A DNA stretch of 64,000 nucleotides, from positions 136,355,920-136,419,919 of the forward strand of contig CM043964.1 of the NCBI GenBank assembly GCA_014529385.2, given 5' to 3'. Both the position numbers and the translations under genes were made by a program. Numbering within the stretch: the first letter of the stretch is position 1; each line of letters begins with the position of its first letter. The notes below the pieces were generated by a model. The model saw only the letters and a list, made by a program, of their open reading frames with translations. It had not been told where the DNA came from and made no database searches. This DNA is from Adiantum capillus-veneris. Its lineage: Eukaryota; Streptophyta; Polypodiopsida; Polypodiales; Pteridaceae. Below, in pieces: positions 44,103 to 55,130 of the stretch.

Positions 44103-46206
44103 ATGGCTTCTGTTAATTTTGACTTTGCCAGTGATGATAAGAGAAAATGGTACTTAGACGTTTATGGAGTGCAAGGTGCACAATTTCATAAAGTGCATGT
44201 CTTTGTGGCTAGTGACGAAGATGAGAATAGATTTGATGATCTAGGGTAGGTAGTCTCTACAAGTGTCAAAATAGTTGAAGGACATCTTGACATTGAGTGC
44301 ATTAACATTGGGATACCTGGAAATTTTGAGGACCAACTATTGGCAAATTCCTATGTCATGGAAAAAATGGTCAAAGACAAGGAAGAGACAATGTTTTCAC
44401 GAGGTTGAGATGTTAATGAATATTTATATGATATCATTGTAGATAGGCTACAAGATGCAATTATTATTGCTTTAAAAGGCAAGCAAGTGAAGGATAAGAA
44501 ATCAACCAAGAAGACCACAACCAAAACGGCAAGGGGTGTTACAATAGCTAGTGTTGCAGATGTAGATAAGGACATTTTGAGATCAGAGGATACAAGTAGT
44601 CAACCCTTATTAAGGTTTGTGCAGCCTGCAAGCTTAGAGAACAAAGTCCAAAAAGAAAAGAAGCGTGCTACAGGAGGCATGGAAAAATATTTTGCATGCT
44701 TCCCTTTCAAGTATAAGGAGTACAAGATTCCCATCACTAATTTTTTCTTGCTCTTGATCAATATGATTGTCGTCAACTAAAGGCTGATCAAGTACAAAAT
44801 TGTATGCTCTTCTTAGAGCAAGTGCAAATCGGCCTTCATATGAGAATAGATATGCCCGGATTGTTGTAGATTCATCTCCACAAGTTGCAATAGCCATATC
44901 ATCCATAGAAAATGAGGGGGCCAAGGCATTATATGTTAATCAGCCTTACAATGACATTCTCAAGCATCTTCATAGTCAGTGCATATTCCAAAAACGCCCA
45001 TCACGTCCAAACATTGGAGAAAAGGAAGGTGCAGAATCTCGCACACCTTGGGATGTAAGTTTTTTCTCTTTCTCTCTCATGGCTATATAATGAGCGAACA
45101 TCTAAAATTCTTATATTTCATTTGTTTTTGGTTTTGCAGGCATTCCTCAAAATGGCAAGGAGTTTTGCTGGTGCATCATTAGTCACCAAACAAGCTCAAA
45201 TGGTCACTTACTCTGATTCTATTTATAATCAATGGCTCAAGATCATAGAGTAATTAGAGAGAGTGAATAAGAAACCAGGGGCCACAATTTTTAGATATTT
45301 TTTTGATCTACACAAAGATAAAGTAGAGAAGATTCAAACATAAATAGAGACTAGAATGATTGTTTTGTTTAAGGGTACAAAGGACACATCAAGTGTAATA
45401 GACATGTTTGATCATATCAAGCAACTGAAACAAGATCTAATTATTCAAGATGAGTTTATTGAGCAATTCAAGGAGAATCCATGTGAAAATTGGGAGGAGC
45501 TTTGTACCACATAAAACATTAATGATGTTGTTTACTTCCATTTCTTGACACTTTGTTATACTGGATTGACATCACAACTAAAACGTGGTAGAAAGAAGAT
45601 TGATTTTCTAGAAGAGACAAGAAAGTATATCCAATGGACGATCGACATTGTGAAAGACAAAGCAGATTCATTATAAATCTTCCATAGTCTATATATGTCG
45701 TGAGTCTTCAAATGGAGAGAGGATCTTACTTAGAGCGCCATCTAAACAATCCTATCCCTATATGATTATGTATCTTGGACAACACACATAATTTGGGGAG
45801 CAACCTACAATGGTCGATTGAAAGATTCAAAGATCTCATAGATGGCATTATGGCTATTTTAGGTGGGTCAGCAGAACCAAAATGTGTAATCCTTTATTTT
45901 TTGAATAATAAGGACTATGTGCATTTACAATTTGCTTTGCAAAGTATGACAAACATTGTCAAAATAAAAATTGTTGGGGCATTGCACTTTGTGAAGCATT
46001 TGGAATTTACTGGTGCTATAGAATTTTTCACCACACTTGTGTTCTTGAGCAAGGGAGATGCCTTTGAGGGACTTATGAGTTCTTCAGATCCAAGGACACA
46101 ATCCACAATACTAGATGCAAGAAGACTTGATCTAGATTTTGGAAGTGTGATTCAATTGTCAGATGTCGAGTTTCTACAACTCAAGAAGGAGTTGACAATC
46201 AAGTGA
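44103..46206 (+). pseudogene. Unrecognised decayed multi-exon gene
   Basis: Plus-strand coding-like stretches share consistent composition: 44103-44780 (starts MASVNFDFASDDKRKWYLDV, continues KGKQVKDKKSTKKTTTKTARG), 44800-45054 (SANRPSYENRYARIVVDSSPQVAIAIS), 45140-45515 (FLKMARSFAGASLVTKQAQM) and 45775-46206 (LGSNLQWSIERFKDLIDGIM). One well-formed intron separates the second and third. In-frame stops and frame changes show decay. I cannot assign a family; a transposase-derived or lineage-specific gene is possible. Confidence 0.45.
45055..45139 (+). other. Candidate spliceosomal intron (85 bp)
   Basis: GTAAGT donor after tgggat, a T-rich body and the acceptor ggttttgcag|gcattcctc. It lies between two coding-like stretches of the unrecognised gene. 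Confidence 0.5.
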
Positions 46207-46348
46207 TGCATTCAAAAGTATTGCAAACAAGATTTTAAGCTTGTTGACATGTTCAGTGATGGCTAATAGCAGAGTTGAGACTCAAGCAACAAAGGAAAGT
46301 GATATGCCTCGTGGAGAGTACTGACGACCAAAGAAAGCCTAAAACAAG

Positions 46349-46620
46349 CACAACCCTAGCTTGCCTAAGATCAAAGGACTTTTAACACTAACCATTGGAG
46401 GTATTTAATGAAGCTAACCCTAAGGTCTTTAAGCTCCATTAGCTAGCCTTGCTCTTTGACATATCATCTCTCATTTGGACCCCTTTACCATTGGCTCCGT
46501 GTTGAGATAGATGCAGAAGCACATGTCTATATTCTAACCCTTGTTCCCATCTATTCTCCCACATTCAATGATCACTTTAATATGATCATTTGGGTTAGTT
46601 AGATATTAGATTTTATGACA
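46349..46620 (-). repeat. 3' LTR of copy C, truncated
   Basis: It matches the last part of the 5' LTR from agcacaaccctagcttgcct to the end atattagattttatgaca. Only about 272 of about 1,560 bp remain. On the minus strand it starts TGTCATAAAATC. Confidence 0.85.
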
Positions 46621-46645
46621 TTACCTCCCTCTTGAAATCATAATC
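46621..46645 (-). other. Polypurine tract of copy C
   Basis: The minus strand reads ttcaagagggaggtaa directly before the LTR start TGTCATAAAA. Confidence 0.75.
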
Positions 46646-46989
46646 TTCCTCGACTATATGAGGTAGAAGAGATAAAGCCTTAGTCATTAGTCAATGTTTC
46701 TTAGTGGATAGAGGATCCCTTTTTACCCTACGACATCATTCCAAGATGGATGACTAATCCATTTGGTGCTTGGGAGACATAGCTGCCGCAAGCATGTCTG
46801 ATCTTTAGTCCTTTTTATTCTCCCAAAGTAGAGTGAAAATTTCTACTTGGTGTTTGAGAGACGTCGTCATCACAAACATGATTCTAAGCATGCATACTAC
46901 TTAAAAATTTGTGCACAATAAAAAGAGAATTAGTCTTATAAGACAAAAACATTGGTCATTTAAAAGAAATTTGTACATTTGCTTACTCT

Positions 46990-47393
46990 AATGTAGCATT
47001 ATAAGCATTGACAAGGTTCATCATACTATCCTTAAGCTGTATTCCTTGCATCCATCTAGCATCTTCAAAATTAATAAGATATTGTCCAATATTCTTACCA
47101 TGTTGTCGTACCTTGTCTTCGTGCTGAAGAATAGCTTTGGCTTGTAGCACCTATTCTTGGTCTTTGATTTTGGGAGGGTCTTCAATAATTGGTTCACTTG
47201 GTGGGTCTCCTTTGTAGGGCTTAAGTAGGCTCACATGAAAAGCATTGTGTATGAGCCAATGGTTGGGCAGCTTGAGTATATAAACCATCTCATTGATTGG
47301 CTTCAATATTTGAAAAGGACCATAGTATCTTTTTGTTAGTTTAGCATAATACTTTTGATGACCTGTAGGATTTTTTCCCATCGTTTGCCTCAA
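46990..47393 (-). pseudogene. Integrase C-terminus and chromodomain-like tail, copy C
   Basis: The frame at 47393-47151 has the GPF/Y-type module (KRYYGPFQILKPINEMVYIL, then HNAFHVSLLKPYKG). After a TAG the minus strand reads VLQAKAILQHEDKVRQHGKN, then YLINFEDARWMQG, which fits the pattern of a degenerate chromodomain (xxILxxRxxxRxGKxxxxYLVxWxxxxxxxxxW). A chromodomain after integrase is the defining trait of chromoviruses. Confidence 0.7.
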
Positions 47394-48600
47394 TCAAACC
47401 TTGAGAAACTTAAGTAAGACCCAATCACTTTCTTTGAATGTTAAGGCCCTTCTATGCTTGTTAGCCAGCTTTTTGCCTTTGTTGAGGGATGGATATAGCC
47501 TCCTTAATCTTTTGAAAAGATTCTTGTAGGTCATAGCTATACTCATCGGCAACAAAGATCTTCCCATGTACTTTAAGTAGAAGGTGCTTTTCTCATAGAA
47601 TTTTTGACAGTATTATTGTATGCATACTCTACAAGAGTAAGTACTTTTCCCATTGTGAGCATTGATCTACTTCTGTAACATAAGTCTTTAGTAGATCAAG
47701 AATTGTAAGATTGGCTATCTCACTTTGGCCATCCGTTTGTGGGTGATAAGCTGAAGAGAAATTCAATCTTTTACCTAGATTTTCAAAGAGACCTTTCCAA
47801 AATTACTGGTCATTCTAAGATCTTATCTAACACGATGGATGTTGGCAATCCATGGTGTTTGAAAATCTGGGATATGAAGAGAGTTGCCATTTGGTGTGCC
47901 TTAATAGTCTTTTTGACAGGACTAAAGTGTGCTTGCTTGCTAAACATGTTAACTATTGTCCATATTCCCATATTCCCATGGATAGACTTGGCTAATCCAA
48001 AGATAAAATCCATGGATACACTCTCCCATGGTGAATTATGGATTGGCAATGGCTGGAGTAATCCAGGTTACTTCCCTCTATCATACTTAGTCTTTTGTCA
48101 CATACGAGAGTATGTGACAAAAGACTAAGTATGATAGAGGGAAGTAACCTGGATTACTCCAGCCATTGCCAATCCATAATTCACCATGGGAGAGTGTATC
48201 CATGGATTTTATCTTTGGATTAGCCAAGTCTATCCATGGGAATATGGGAATCCATGGTTACTTCCCTCTATCATACTTAGTCTTTTGTCACATACTCTCG
48301 TATGTCCACTTTCATGGTAGGCCAATAGAAGTATATCTCTACTCCTCAAAGAGTAGGTTTTTTGCCTCTATGCCCAACATAGGGAGGAGCATGAGATTCA
48401 TACATAACTTTCTCACGAAGGGTGTAGGTAACACATAGCCTATTGCCATGGAGAAGATAACCATCCTGCAAGGTGAATGGTTCCTCTTTCTTCCCCAAAT
48501 CAAGGGCTGCCATTATGTCAAGGTCAGTAGCATACTCATCTACCATACAAGATAGATAATTGTAAGTAGCTATTGACACCGCATTAACTTTGGTCATCAT
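47394..48600 (-). pseudogene. Integrase of copy C, disrupted by a palindrome
   Basis: The zinc-finger side ([18 protein letters not shown]) is at 48600-48346. The catalytic core start ([51 protein letters not shown]) is at 48049-47810. Between them lie an inverted duplicate of the core start and a third partial copy (see the palindrome), so the reading frame is scrambled. Sequence at 47400-47740 has remnants of the core (second Asp region, and WANKHRR/LTFKE-like segments) with stops. Confidence 0.8.
47964..48305. repeat. Perfect palindrome with 142-bp arms, plus a third partial copy
   Basis: The arms at 47964-48105 and 48110-48251 are exact reverse complements around the 4-base spacer GAGA (48106-48109). 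A third partial copy of the arm-centre sequence follows at about 48256-48305 in the orientation of the left arm. The repeated DNA is the start of the integrase core. Confidence 0.95.
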
Positions 48601-49870
48601 GAAAGTGCATTGGCCACTTGATTGTGCTTACCAAAATTTAGAGCAATATGAAAATAAAATTGCGAAAGAAAATTTTCCCAACTCATTTGTTTGTCAAAAA
48701 GCTTGGTTTGCATCATGAAGTACTTGAGACTTTGATGGTCTGTTTGTAAAATAAAAGGATTCTCCAATAGATAGTTGCTTTCATGTGTCTAGGGCATGTA
48801 GAACAACTAAAAGCTCTTTCTCATAAATGCTTAAAACCCATTCATTCATATTGAGCCTTCGGCTCTCATATGCTATGGCATGCCCTTCTTGAATCAAAAC
48901 TTCTCCAAGGCAATCACCACAAGCATCACATTGGACCTCAAATGACTTTGAGGGATCGAGAAGCATAAGGATTGGTTGGGAGGTAAGCTTCTCTTTGAGC
49001 TTGTCAAAAGAATTTTTCTCCTTAGCAGTCCATGAGTACTTAACGTTCTTCTTTGTTAAGTCATGTAATGGTCCTGCTATTTGAGAGAATTTTTCTATGA
49101 AGCGTCTATAGTATGCACACATACCAATAAAGCTTCTTAGCTCATGGAGATTCCTTGGGTTAGGCCATGATTTTTTTACCTCCAACTTTGCTGGATCCAT
49201 ATGGATACCATCTTGAGAGATAATATGACCTAAGTATTGAATCTCTTGAAGGAAAAAATTACTTTTCTTTCGATTGATAAAAAGCTTGTTTTCTCTCAAT
49301 GCTTGAAAAATCACATGGAGATGTTGCTTGTGTTCCTCCAAGGACTTGGAGTAGATGATGATATCATCAAAGAACACTTCAATGAATTTGTGGTAAGGTC
49401 TAAAGATTTTCTCCATTAAATGATTGAACATGGCTGGTGCATTAGTCAAGCCAAAAGGCATGAGTAGATATTCATAAAGACCAAACATTGTATGAAACGC
49501 AGTCTTTAGGATATTTTCATTCACTATCTTATTTGATGGTAGCGACTTTTAAGGTCAATACCTACTAAAGTAGGTAGAGCCTTGTAGCTTTTTAAACAGA
49601 TCTTCTACCCCAGATACCGAAAATTTGTTTTTGATAGTGGTATGGCTTAGTGCTTAATAGTCCACACACATGCGATCTGTACCATCCTTCTTTTGCACTA
49701 AAAAGACTTGAGAACAAAAGGGAGAGGAGCTAGGCCTGACCATCCCTTTGTCTACCAATTCTTGTACTTGCCTCATGATCTCCTCTTGTTGAGCTTGGGA
49801 AACTCAATAAGGAGGCTTGTTAAGCGGTGAGCTCCCTGGTAGGAGCTCAATTTGATGGTCATCATCCCCT
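48600..49870 (-). pseudogene. Reverse transcriptase and RNase H of copy C
   Basis: The open part (49524-48781, 247 codons) has the RT motifs FGLTNAPAMFNHLMEKIF, VFFDDIIIYSKS (catalytic FFDD), YLGHIISQDGI and the tether LRSFIGMCAYYRRFIE. RNase H follows with QCDACGDCLGEVLIQEG and SIYEKELLVVLHAL. Upstream, 49530-49870 has the RT N-terminal part (QELVDKGMVRPSSSPFCSQV, VQKKDGTDRMCVDY) with stops. Downstream, 48600-48780 has the RNase H end. Confidence 0.9.
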
Positions 49871-49874
49871 CATT

Positions 49875-50383
49875 TTAGAGGTAAGTCCATAGGGATATCG
49901 TCGATGAACAATATTGGAATCCTTTTAGAAAATTAGACAAGTCTAACTCTTCTTGATTCCTACCATTTATATTTAATGAAACATTAGGACCTTTTAGGGG
50001 CTCTTTGACAAATATCATGTATGCAAAAACTAAGCTTTTCATTGATTTATCAAAAGTGGGAGGATTTACAAGTGGATTAGTACGACTATATTCACTAGCA
50101 TCTATATACATGCTCTTTTCCCTATAGGTGAAGTAGATTCTCCTTTCAGGGAACTTCATGTTGGTAACCACGCAATTGAACCATGGTGCCCCTAGGATAA
50201 CATCCTCATGTTGGAGAGGAGAGATGAAGAAGTTTTCTTTGTCGACGTATCTTTGGACATGAAGTCTCAACTTCCCAATCAAGGGAGTAACAGAGGCTTG
50301 CTATCACTTGAAAGCTGTATCAAAAATTACACTACCTCCCATCTCAAAAGCTTGAATGTCCAACTTGGTGGCATCATGATCCC
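49875..50383 (-). pseudogene. Protease region of copy C, active site deleted
   Basis: The frame 50282-49875 encodes the C-terminal protease part (DKENFFISPLQHEDVILGAPWFN, then NMKFPERRIYFTYREKSMYI) and the linker to RT. The segment that carries DPGSTHNFIS in copy A is missing here: at 50371/50372 a 54-bp in-frame deletion between two GGC triplets removes it. Confidence 0.75.
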
Positions 50384-51810
50384 TTACCATTCCCCAAGCA
50401 TAGGAGAGAGATGATCCTTTGCAATGAGCATCCTCTTTTGGAGCTTCGATAATGGAAGCTCTAGGAGTCTCCTTGCCGGAACTTCTCTTGGGGCAAGAAT
50501 GATAGCCATGTCCTTGCTTCCCACACTTAAAACATTTGCGGTCCTTGCAAAAAGCTTCAAGCTCTTCAGGAGAGAGTTTATTTTTACCTTTTTAAACTCC
50601 CTTCTCCTTGGACCGATTGTTGTTGTTGTTGTTGGAATTGCCTTGGGAAGAATTTTGGGCATTAATTTTCCCCTTTGCATCACTTTTTTCTTTGCTTTCC
50701 ATGGGCTTGACATTCCTTCTAACCCCTTGTTGGAAATTGATGCACAAAGCAACCATAGTGTGGTGTATTACTTCGGTGATAGAACCAGGTTGTTGGGAGT
50801 TGACGTACTCGGACATCTCTTCAGGTAATCCAGTATAGAATTGTTACTTTTGCTTGGTGAAGTCTATCTTTTGAAAGAAAATAGTCTTGAGATGTAAATC
50901 TCAAAACTTGTCCACATATTTGTGGATAGACTCATGGGAGAGAAGCTTCAAACTCCACCATTCGGTAAGCACTTTGTCCTTTGCATCGTCTGCAAGGAAT
51001 TGCTCCATAATGGAAATGCGTAGAGTTTTCCATGTCTTTAGGGATTTTCCGTTGCCACAAAGGGTAGCCCACCATTGACAAGAAGATTTTTGGAAGTGCA
51101 TTGCTACATGGCATAGCTTGGAGGACTCCGTGAAGCCCTCGTCTCCAAAAACCGCATCAAACTGCTAGATGAAGGCCAATACTTTGTCGGTGGCACCAAA
51201 GGTGCCATCATAGGTGAGGAAAGAGATACTCTTTCCTCCCTCTTTGGACTTCTTGAGCTTTTAGGACTCCCGCCATGCAAGGTAAGATTTGCAATGTCCT
51301 CCCCACAACTATTCTCTAGGAGAATAGCTGTAGCTTTCATTGGAAGAGGAGGAAGGTGAAGAAGAAGGAGAAGAGGGTGACTTCTTTCTCACCCTTTTCT
51401 TCCTTTGTTTCCTCTCTTCCCTTTTGGAGTGACGAGGAGAAGGACAGTGGGTTGCCGTTTCCTCTTGGAAGGAGTTGGTGATCATCTAGACTGCCGTCTT
51501 TGTGGAGCCACATCTTCAGAGGAACTTAGGAATTCATTATTTTCTCTTTCTTTGGATTCCTCTTCTTGTATGTGGAGAGAGTTTTCTTTTGGGGGTCTCA
51601 TCAAGAGGCCTCCTAAGCTCTCTCTCCTCTTGGAGAGGAAGGGAAATCCCATAAGCACAAAGTTGTTGAATAACTTTAGCTTACAAAGCAGGGTTTCCCA
51701 TAGCTTGTTGCAACCCAGTAAGAAGATAATTGCTCTACTCTCTTGGTTATTGTCATCCATGCTAATCATACTTATGTATAGAATTACTTTGTGCTTTGGT
51801 ACCCTCAAAA
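50384..51810 (-). pseudogene. Gag of copy C
   Basis: The Arg/Ser-rich N-terminus (51580-51340) is followed by the capsid (MHFQKSSCQWWATLCGNGKS, EQFLADDAKDKVLTEWWSLK), a matrix of Asn-rich linker (NSNNNNNNRSKEKG) and the zinc knuckle CFKCGKQGHGYHSC (about 50500-50540, all four ligands kept). Frameshifts and stops lie near 50595, 50850 and 51110-51170. About 250 bases of leader precede it up to the primer site. Confidence 0.85.
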
Positions 51811-52155
51811 ACCTTAGTCGCTACTCCTCTTTACCTTTGAAAATCAGTTCTCAAGCAACCACACCCGTGGTTTAGACACTATTGATTGCAAATACTAATG
51901 GAGAAGGTCTAACATTGCTTGGTTGATTATGGTTTCTGTTGAGCTTGCTTGTAGCTCAATCATCGTTAAGCCAAAGGCAATCTCTGAGAGGCTCCATTAT
52001 TAAGACTATAGTTAACAATGGTCTTCCTCAAACTAAGTCCTTCTCAACCAAGATAGTAGATCCCAGTCCCACTTACCCATTGCAATTAACGGGGCCAACC
52101 TTTCATGGAAAACTTAAGGACCTCTCTTCTTAAGCAAGAAAAGAGAAACCAATAG

Positions 52156-52168
52156 CTTTGATACCAAT
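52156..52168 (-). other. Primer-binding site, initiator Met tRNA (copy C)
   Basis: The minus strand reads TTGGTATCAAAGC, adjacent to the 5' LTR end. It differs by one base from the canonical TTGGTATCAGAGC. Confidence 0.85.
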
Positions 52169-52880
52169 GTAATGTAAATGGCCAATGAACTTTGAGAATA
52201 TCGGAATTAAGAGAATTAGAGTGAGCATTTTTGTGAGGCTACTTTGAGAACATAGAGTGTGAACTTAATTAGTGGTAATAACATAACCATAGTACTTAAT
52301 TAACTTGGCATGAACAATACGTTTGCAAGAGAGGGAGTTTAGAGACTTGACAATAGTTGAGGACCAGATTTATGTGGAGCTGGTCCTCCTTCCAATAGGC
52401 TTTTGTATTATATATTCTCCCATCAAGAGAGACTTGGTACAATACAATCTTTGTGCTCCTTGTGACCTAGGTGATGCAATGAAGATGGAAAGCTTCATGC
52501 ATCATGACCATAACATAGACTTTTTCTTAAAAAGCATTAACCACCCCCAGACTCAGTCCCAAGGCCTCAAACACCTTCAAAGGTGGAGAGAGCTAGCGGG
52601 GAATGAGGGTAGGGAAGAGAAAGAAGAAACATTCATAGGAGAAAGAAATATTTCTTTGCTTATCATCACTCTTCTTGCTTAGCATACATAATAGCATAGT
52701 AATGAATATGAAGAAGATGGAAGGATTAAGCATTGGAGCATGGCTCTTGGTTGGATTTGCATTTCATAGCCAAGAGTGTTTTTGTAGGCTCTCAACTTTT
52801 TTACAAGCTTGGAGAAGGATATGGAGCTCTTGCACTTTGCAACTCACATAATGAGAGAGACATAGAGAGAGAGACTCACA

Positions 52881-52917
<37 letters not shown>

Positions 52918-53728
52918 AGGGAGAGTATACCCCCTAAGCTAGCCCCCTCCTTGCTTTGGTCGACCCCGTCATCTAGCACTAGCTTGCATATAATTGGACC
53001 TCCGCCTGACCAATCACATGCTTAGTGCATATCAAGCAACAAGGGTAGCCTTGGGACAAGTGTCCCCCTTTCCCCTTTGAGAGAGAGGACTTGATAAGTT
53101 CATAGACAATTTATTAAATTAACCAAATTATTATTGGACCCCTTGGGAGGCTAACCAACAGGCTTTGGGCACACCATGAGGCAACATGAAGAGGAGCTCA
53201 ACAAGTGTCCCATTTGCTTTCTTTGCACCAAGCTTGCCTTGTGTGAGGGTGTGTGTGTTCTCCCTCTAGCTCCGACAATGAGGGCTCACCCCCCCTTGAG
53301 TAGGGATCATGTTGACTTTGCGGAACACCTCAAGCCCCTCAAGCACCTTATTCATTAAGCACCTCAAGCACCTTAGTCAGCAAGCACACCAAGCACCTTA
53401 GTCAACAAGCACGACAAGTACCTCAAGCTTGGGCCGGGTTCCCACCTCAAGCACAGCCCTAGCTTGCCTAAGGTCAAAGGACTTTTAGCACTAACCATTG
53501 GAGGTCTTTAATGAAGCTAACCCTAAGGTCTTTAAACTCCATTAGCTAGCCTTGCTCTTTGACATATCTTATCTCATTTTGACCCCTTTACGATTGGCCC
53601 CCTGTTGAGATAGACCCATAAGTACATGCCTATATTCTAATCCTTGTTCTCGTATATTCTCCCACATTAAATGATCAGTTTAATATGAGAAAATAATTTG
53701 GGTTGGTTAGATATTAGATTTTATGATA
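52169..53728 (-). repeat. 5' LTR of copy C (about 1,560 bp)
   Basis: On the plus strand it begins TGTAATGTAAATGG and ends TTTTATGATA (CA changed to TA). It shares order and sequence with the solo LTR at 22731-24368. It contains a short (GA)n run at about 52879-52908. Small frames in it are not genes. Confidence 0.85.
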
Positions 53729-53827
53729 TTGAGTATATAATGAAGCTTGAGAGTAATGAATCATTGATATTAGGGATGATATATTGGAGATAAGGTAGAA
53801 TCTTGTGGCCATGCAGTCAGTCTACCT

Positions 53828-55130
53828 CTATTTTTATGCTTCAATGGAGCTTATCTTGGACAAGTGGTGGACCTACTGGCTCTTTATACTTGAATGGACA
53901 TATCTTGGACAAGTAGCAAACCTTATGGATCTCTATGCTTCAAGAGAGCATAGATCTGGTAAGTGATGGGTTGTATGGTCCTCCCATATGCTTGAATGGA
54001 GCATAACTTGGACAATTGGTGGACCTTATGGCTCTCTATGCTTCAATATACCATAGACTGAACAAGTGGTGAACCTTGTGGCTCTCTATGGTCAAATGTA
54101 GCTTAGCTTGGACAAGTGGTGGATCTTGTGGCTATATATGCTTCAATAGAGCATAGTTTGGACAAGTGGTAAACCTTATGGACCTCTATGCTTGAATGGA
54201 CCATAGCTTGGACACATGGTGGAACTTATGGATCTATATGTTTCAATAGAGTTTAGATCAGTGGAGATTGTGTCTCTCTATGCTTGAATAGAGCTGAGCT
54301 TGAACAAGTGGTGGACCTCATTACTCTCTATGCTTGAGTAAATCATAGATTAGACAAATGGTGGTCACTATATCGTTCTCTATGCTTGAATGGATCATAG
54401 CTTGGAAAAGTGGTAGACCATATGCTTGAATGGAGCATAGCTTGGACAAGTGGTAGACCTTATGGTTCTCTATGCTTCAGTAGAGCCTAGATTTAGTGGT
54501 GGACCTTGTGGCTCTCTATGCTAGAATGGCACTTTTCTTGGACACATGGTGGACCTTGTGGCTACTTATGGTAGAATGGAGAATAGCTTGAACAAGTGTT
54601 GGATCTTATGGCTCTCTATGCTTCAAGAGAGAATAAATTGGACAAGTGGTGGATCTTATGGTCCTCTATGCTTTAATGAAGTATAGCTTAGACAAATGGT
54701 GGACCTTATGACTCTTTGTCCTTCAATAGAGCATAGATTGGACATGTGGTGGACCTTGTATTTTTCTATGCTTGAATGGGTCTTACCTTGGACAAGTGGC
54801 AGACCTTATGACACTATACACTTCAATAAAGAATAAACAAACAAGCGGTGGACCTTGTATCTTTCTATGCTTGAATGGATCTTAGATTGGTCGATGTTGT
54901 GTCTCTCTATGCTTGAATGGAGCATAGCTTGGACAAGTGGTGGACCTCATGGCTCTCTATGCTTTAATAGAGCATAGATTGGGACCTTATGGTCCTCTAT
55001 GCTTGAATGGAACGTAGCTTGGACAAGTGGTGAACCTTATGGCTCTCTATGTTTCAAAAGGGCATAGATTGCACAATTGGTGGATCTTATGCTATAACTC
55101 AATAGAGCCTAGCTTGGACAAGTGGAATGG
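53828..55130 (+). repeat. Minisatellite, about 50-bp unit, many diverged copies
   Basis: The unit is close to tagcttggacaagtggtgg-accttatggctctctatgcttgaatggagca. Some 20 or more copies can be followed, with substitutions and small indels. Units alternate between cttgaatggagcatag and cttcaatagagcatag variants, suggesting a higher-order two-unit pattern. No coding potential. Confidence 0.85.

Larger units (their letters stand above)
46349..53728 (-). mobile_element. Ty3/gypsy chromovirus-like retrotransposon, copy C
   Basis: Minus strand: 5' LTR 52169-53728, Met-tRNA primer site, gag, protease, RT, RNase H, integrase, chromodomain-like tail, polypurine tract and a truncated 3' LTR (46349-46620). 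Order and motifs are those of plant chromoviruses. All coding parts carry stops or frameshifts, and the protease active site is deleted. The low-coordinate LTR is cut to about 272 bp, so no target-site duplication can be tested. Two gag fragments of the family (3585-5120, 17936-19337) and one solo LTR (22731-24368) are elsewhere in the window. Confidence 0.9.

Noticed and set aside
45775-46206. Intact host gene
   Set aside because: Open for 143 codons, but it lacks a recognisable domain, upstream pieces contain stops and it abuts a truncated LTR; kept only as part of an unassigned pseudogene.
53828-55130. Possible regulatory RNA array or CRISPR
   Set aside because: Continuous diverged minisatellite without spacers or leader.
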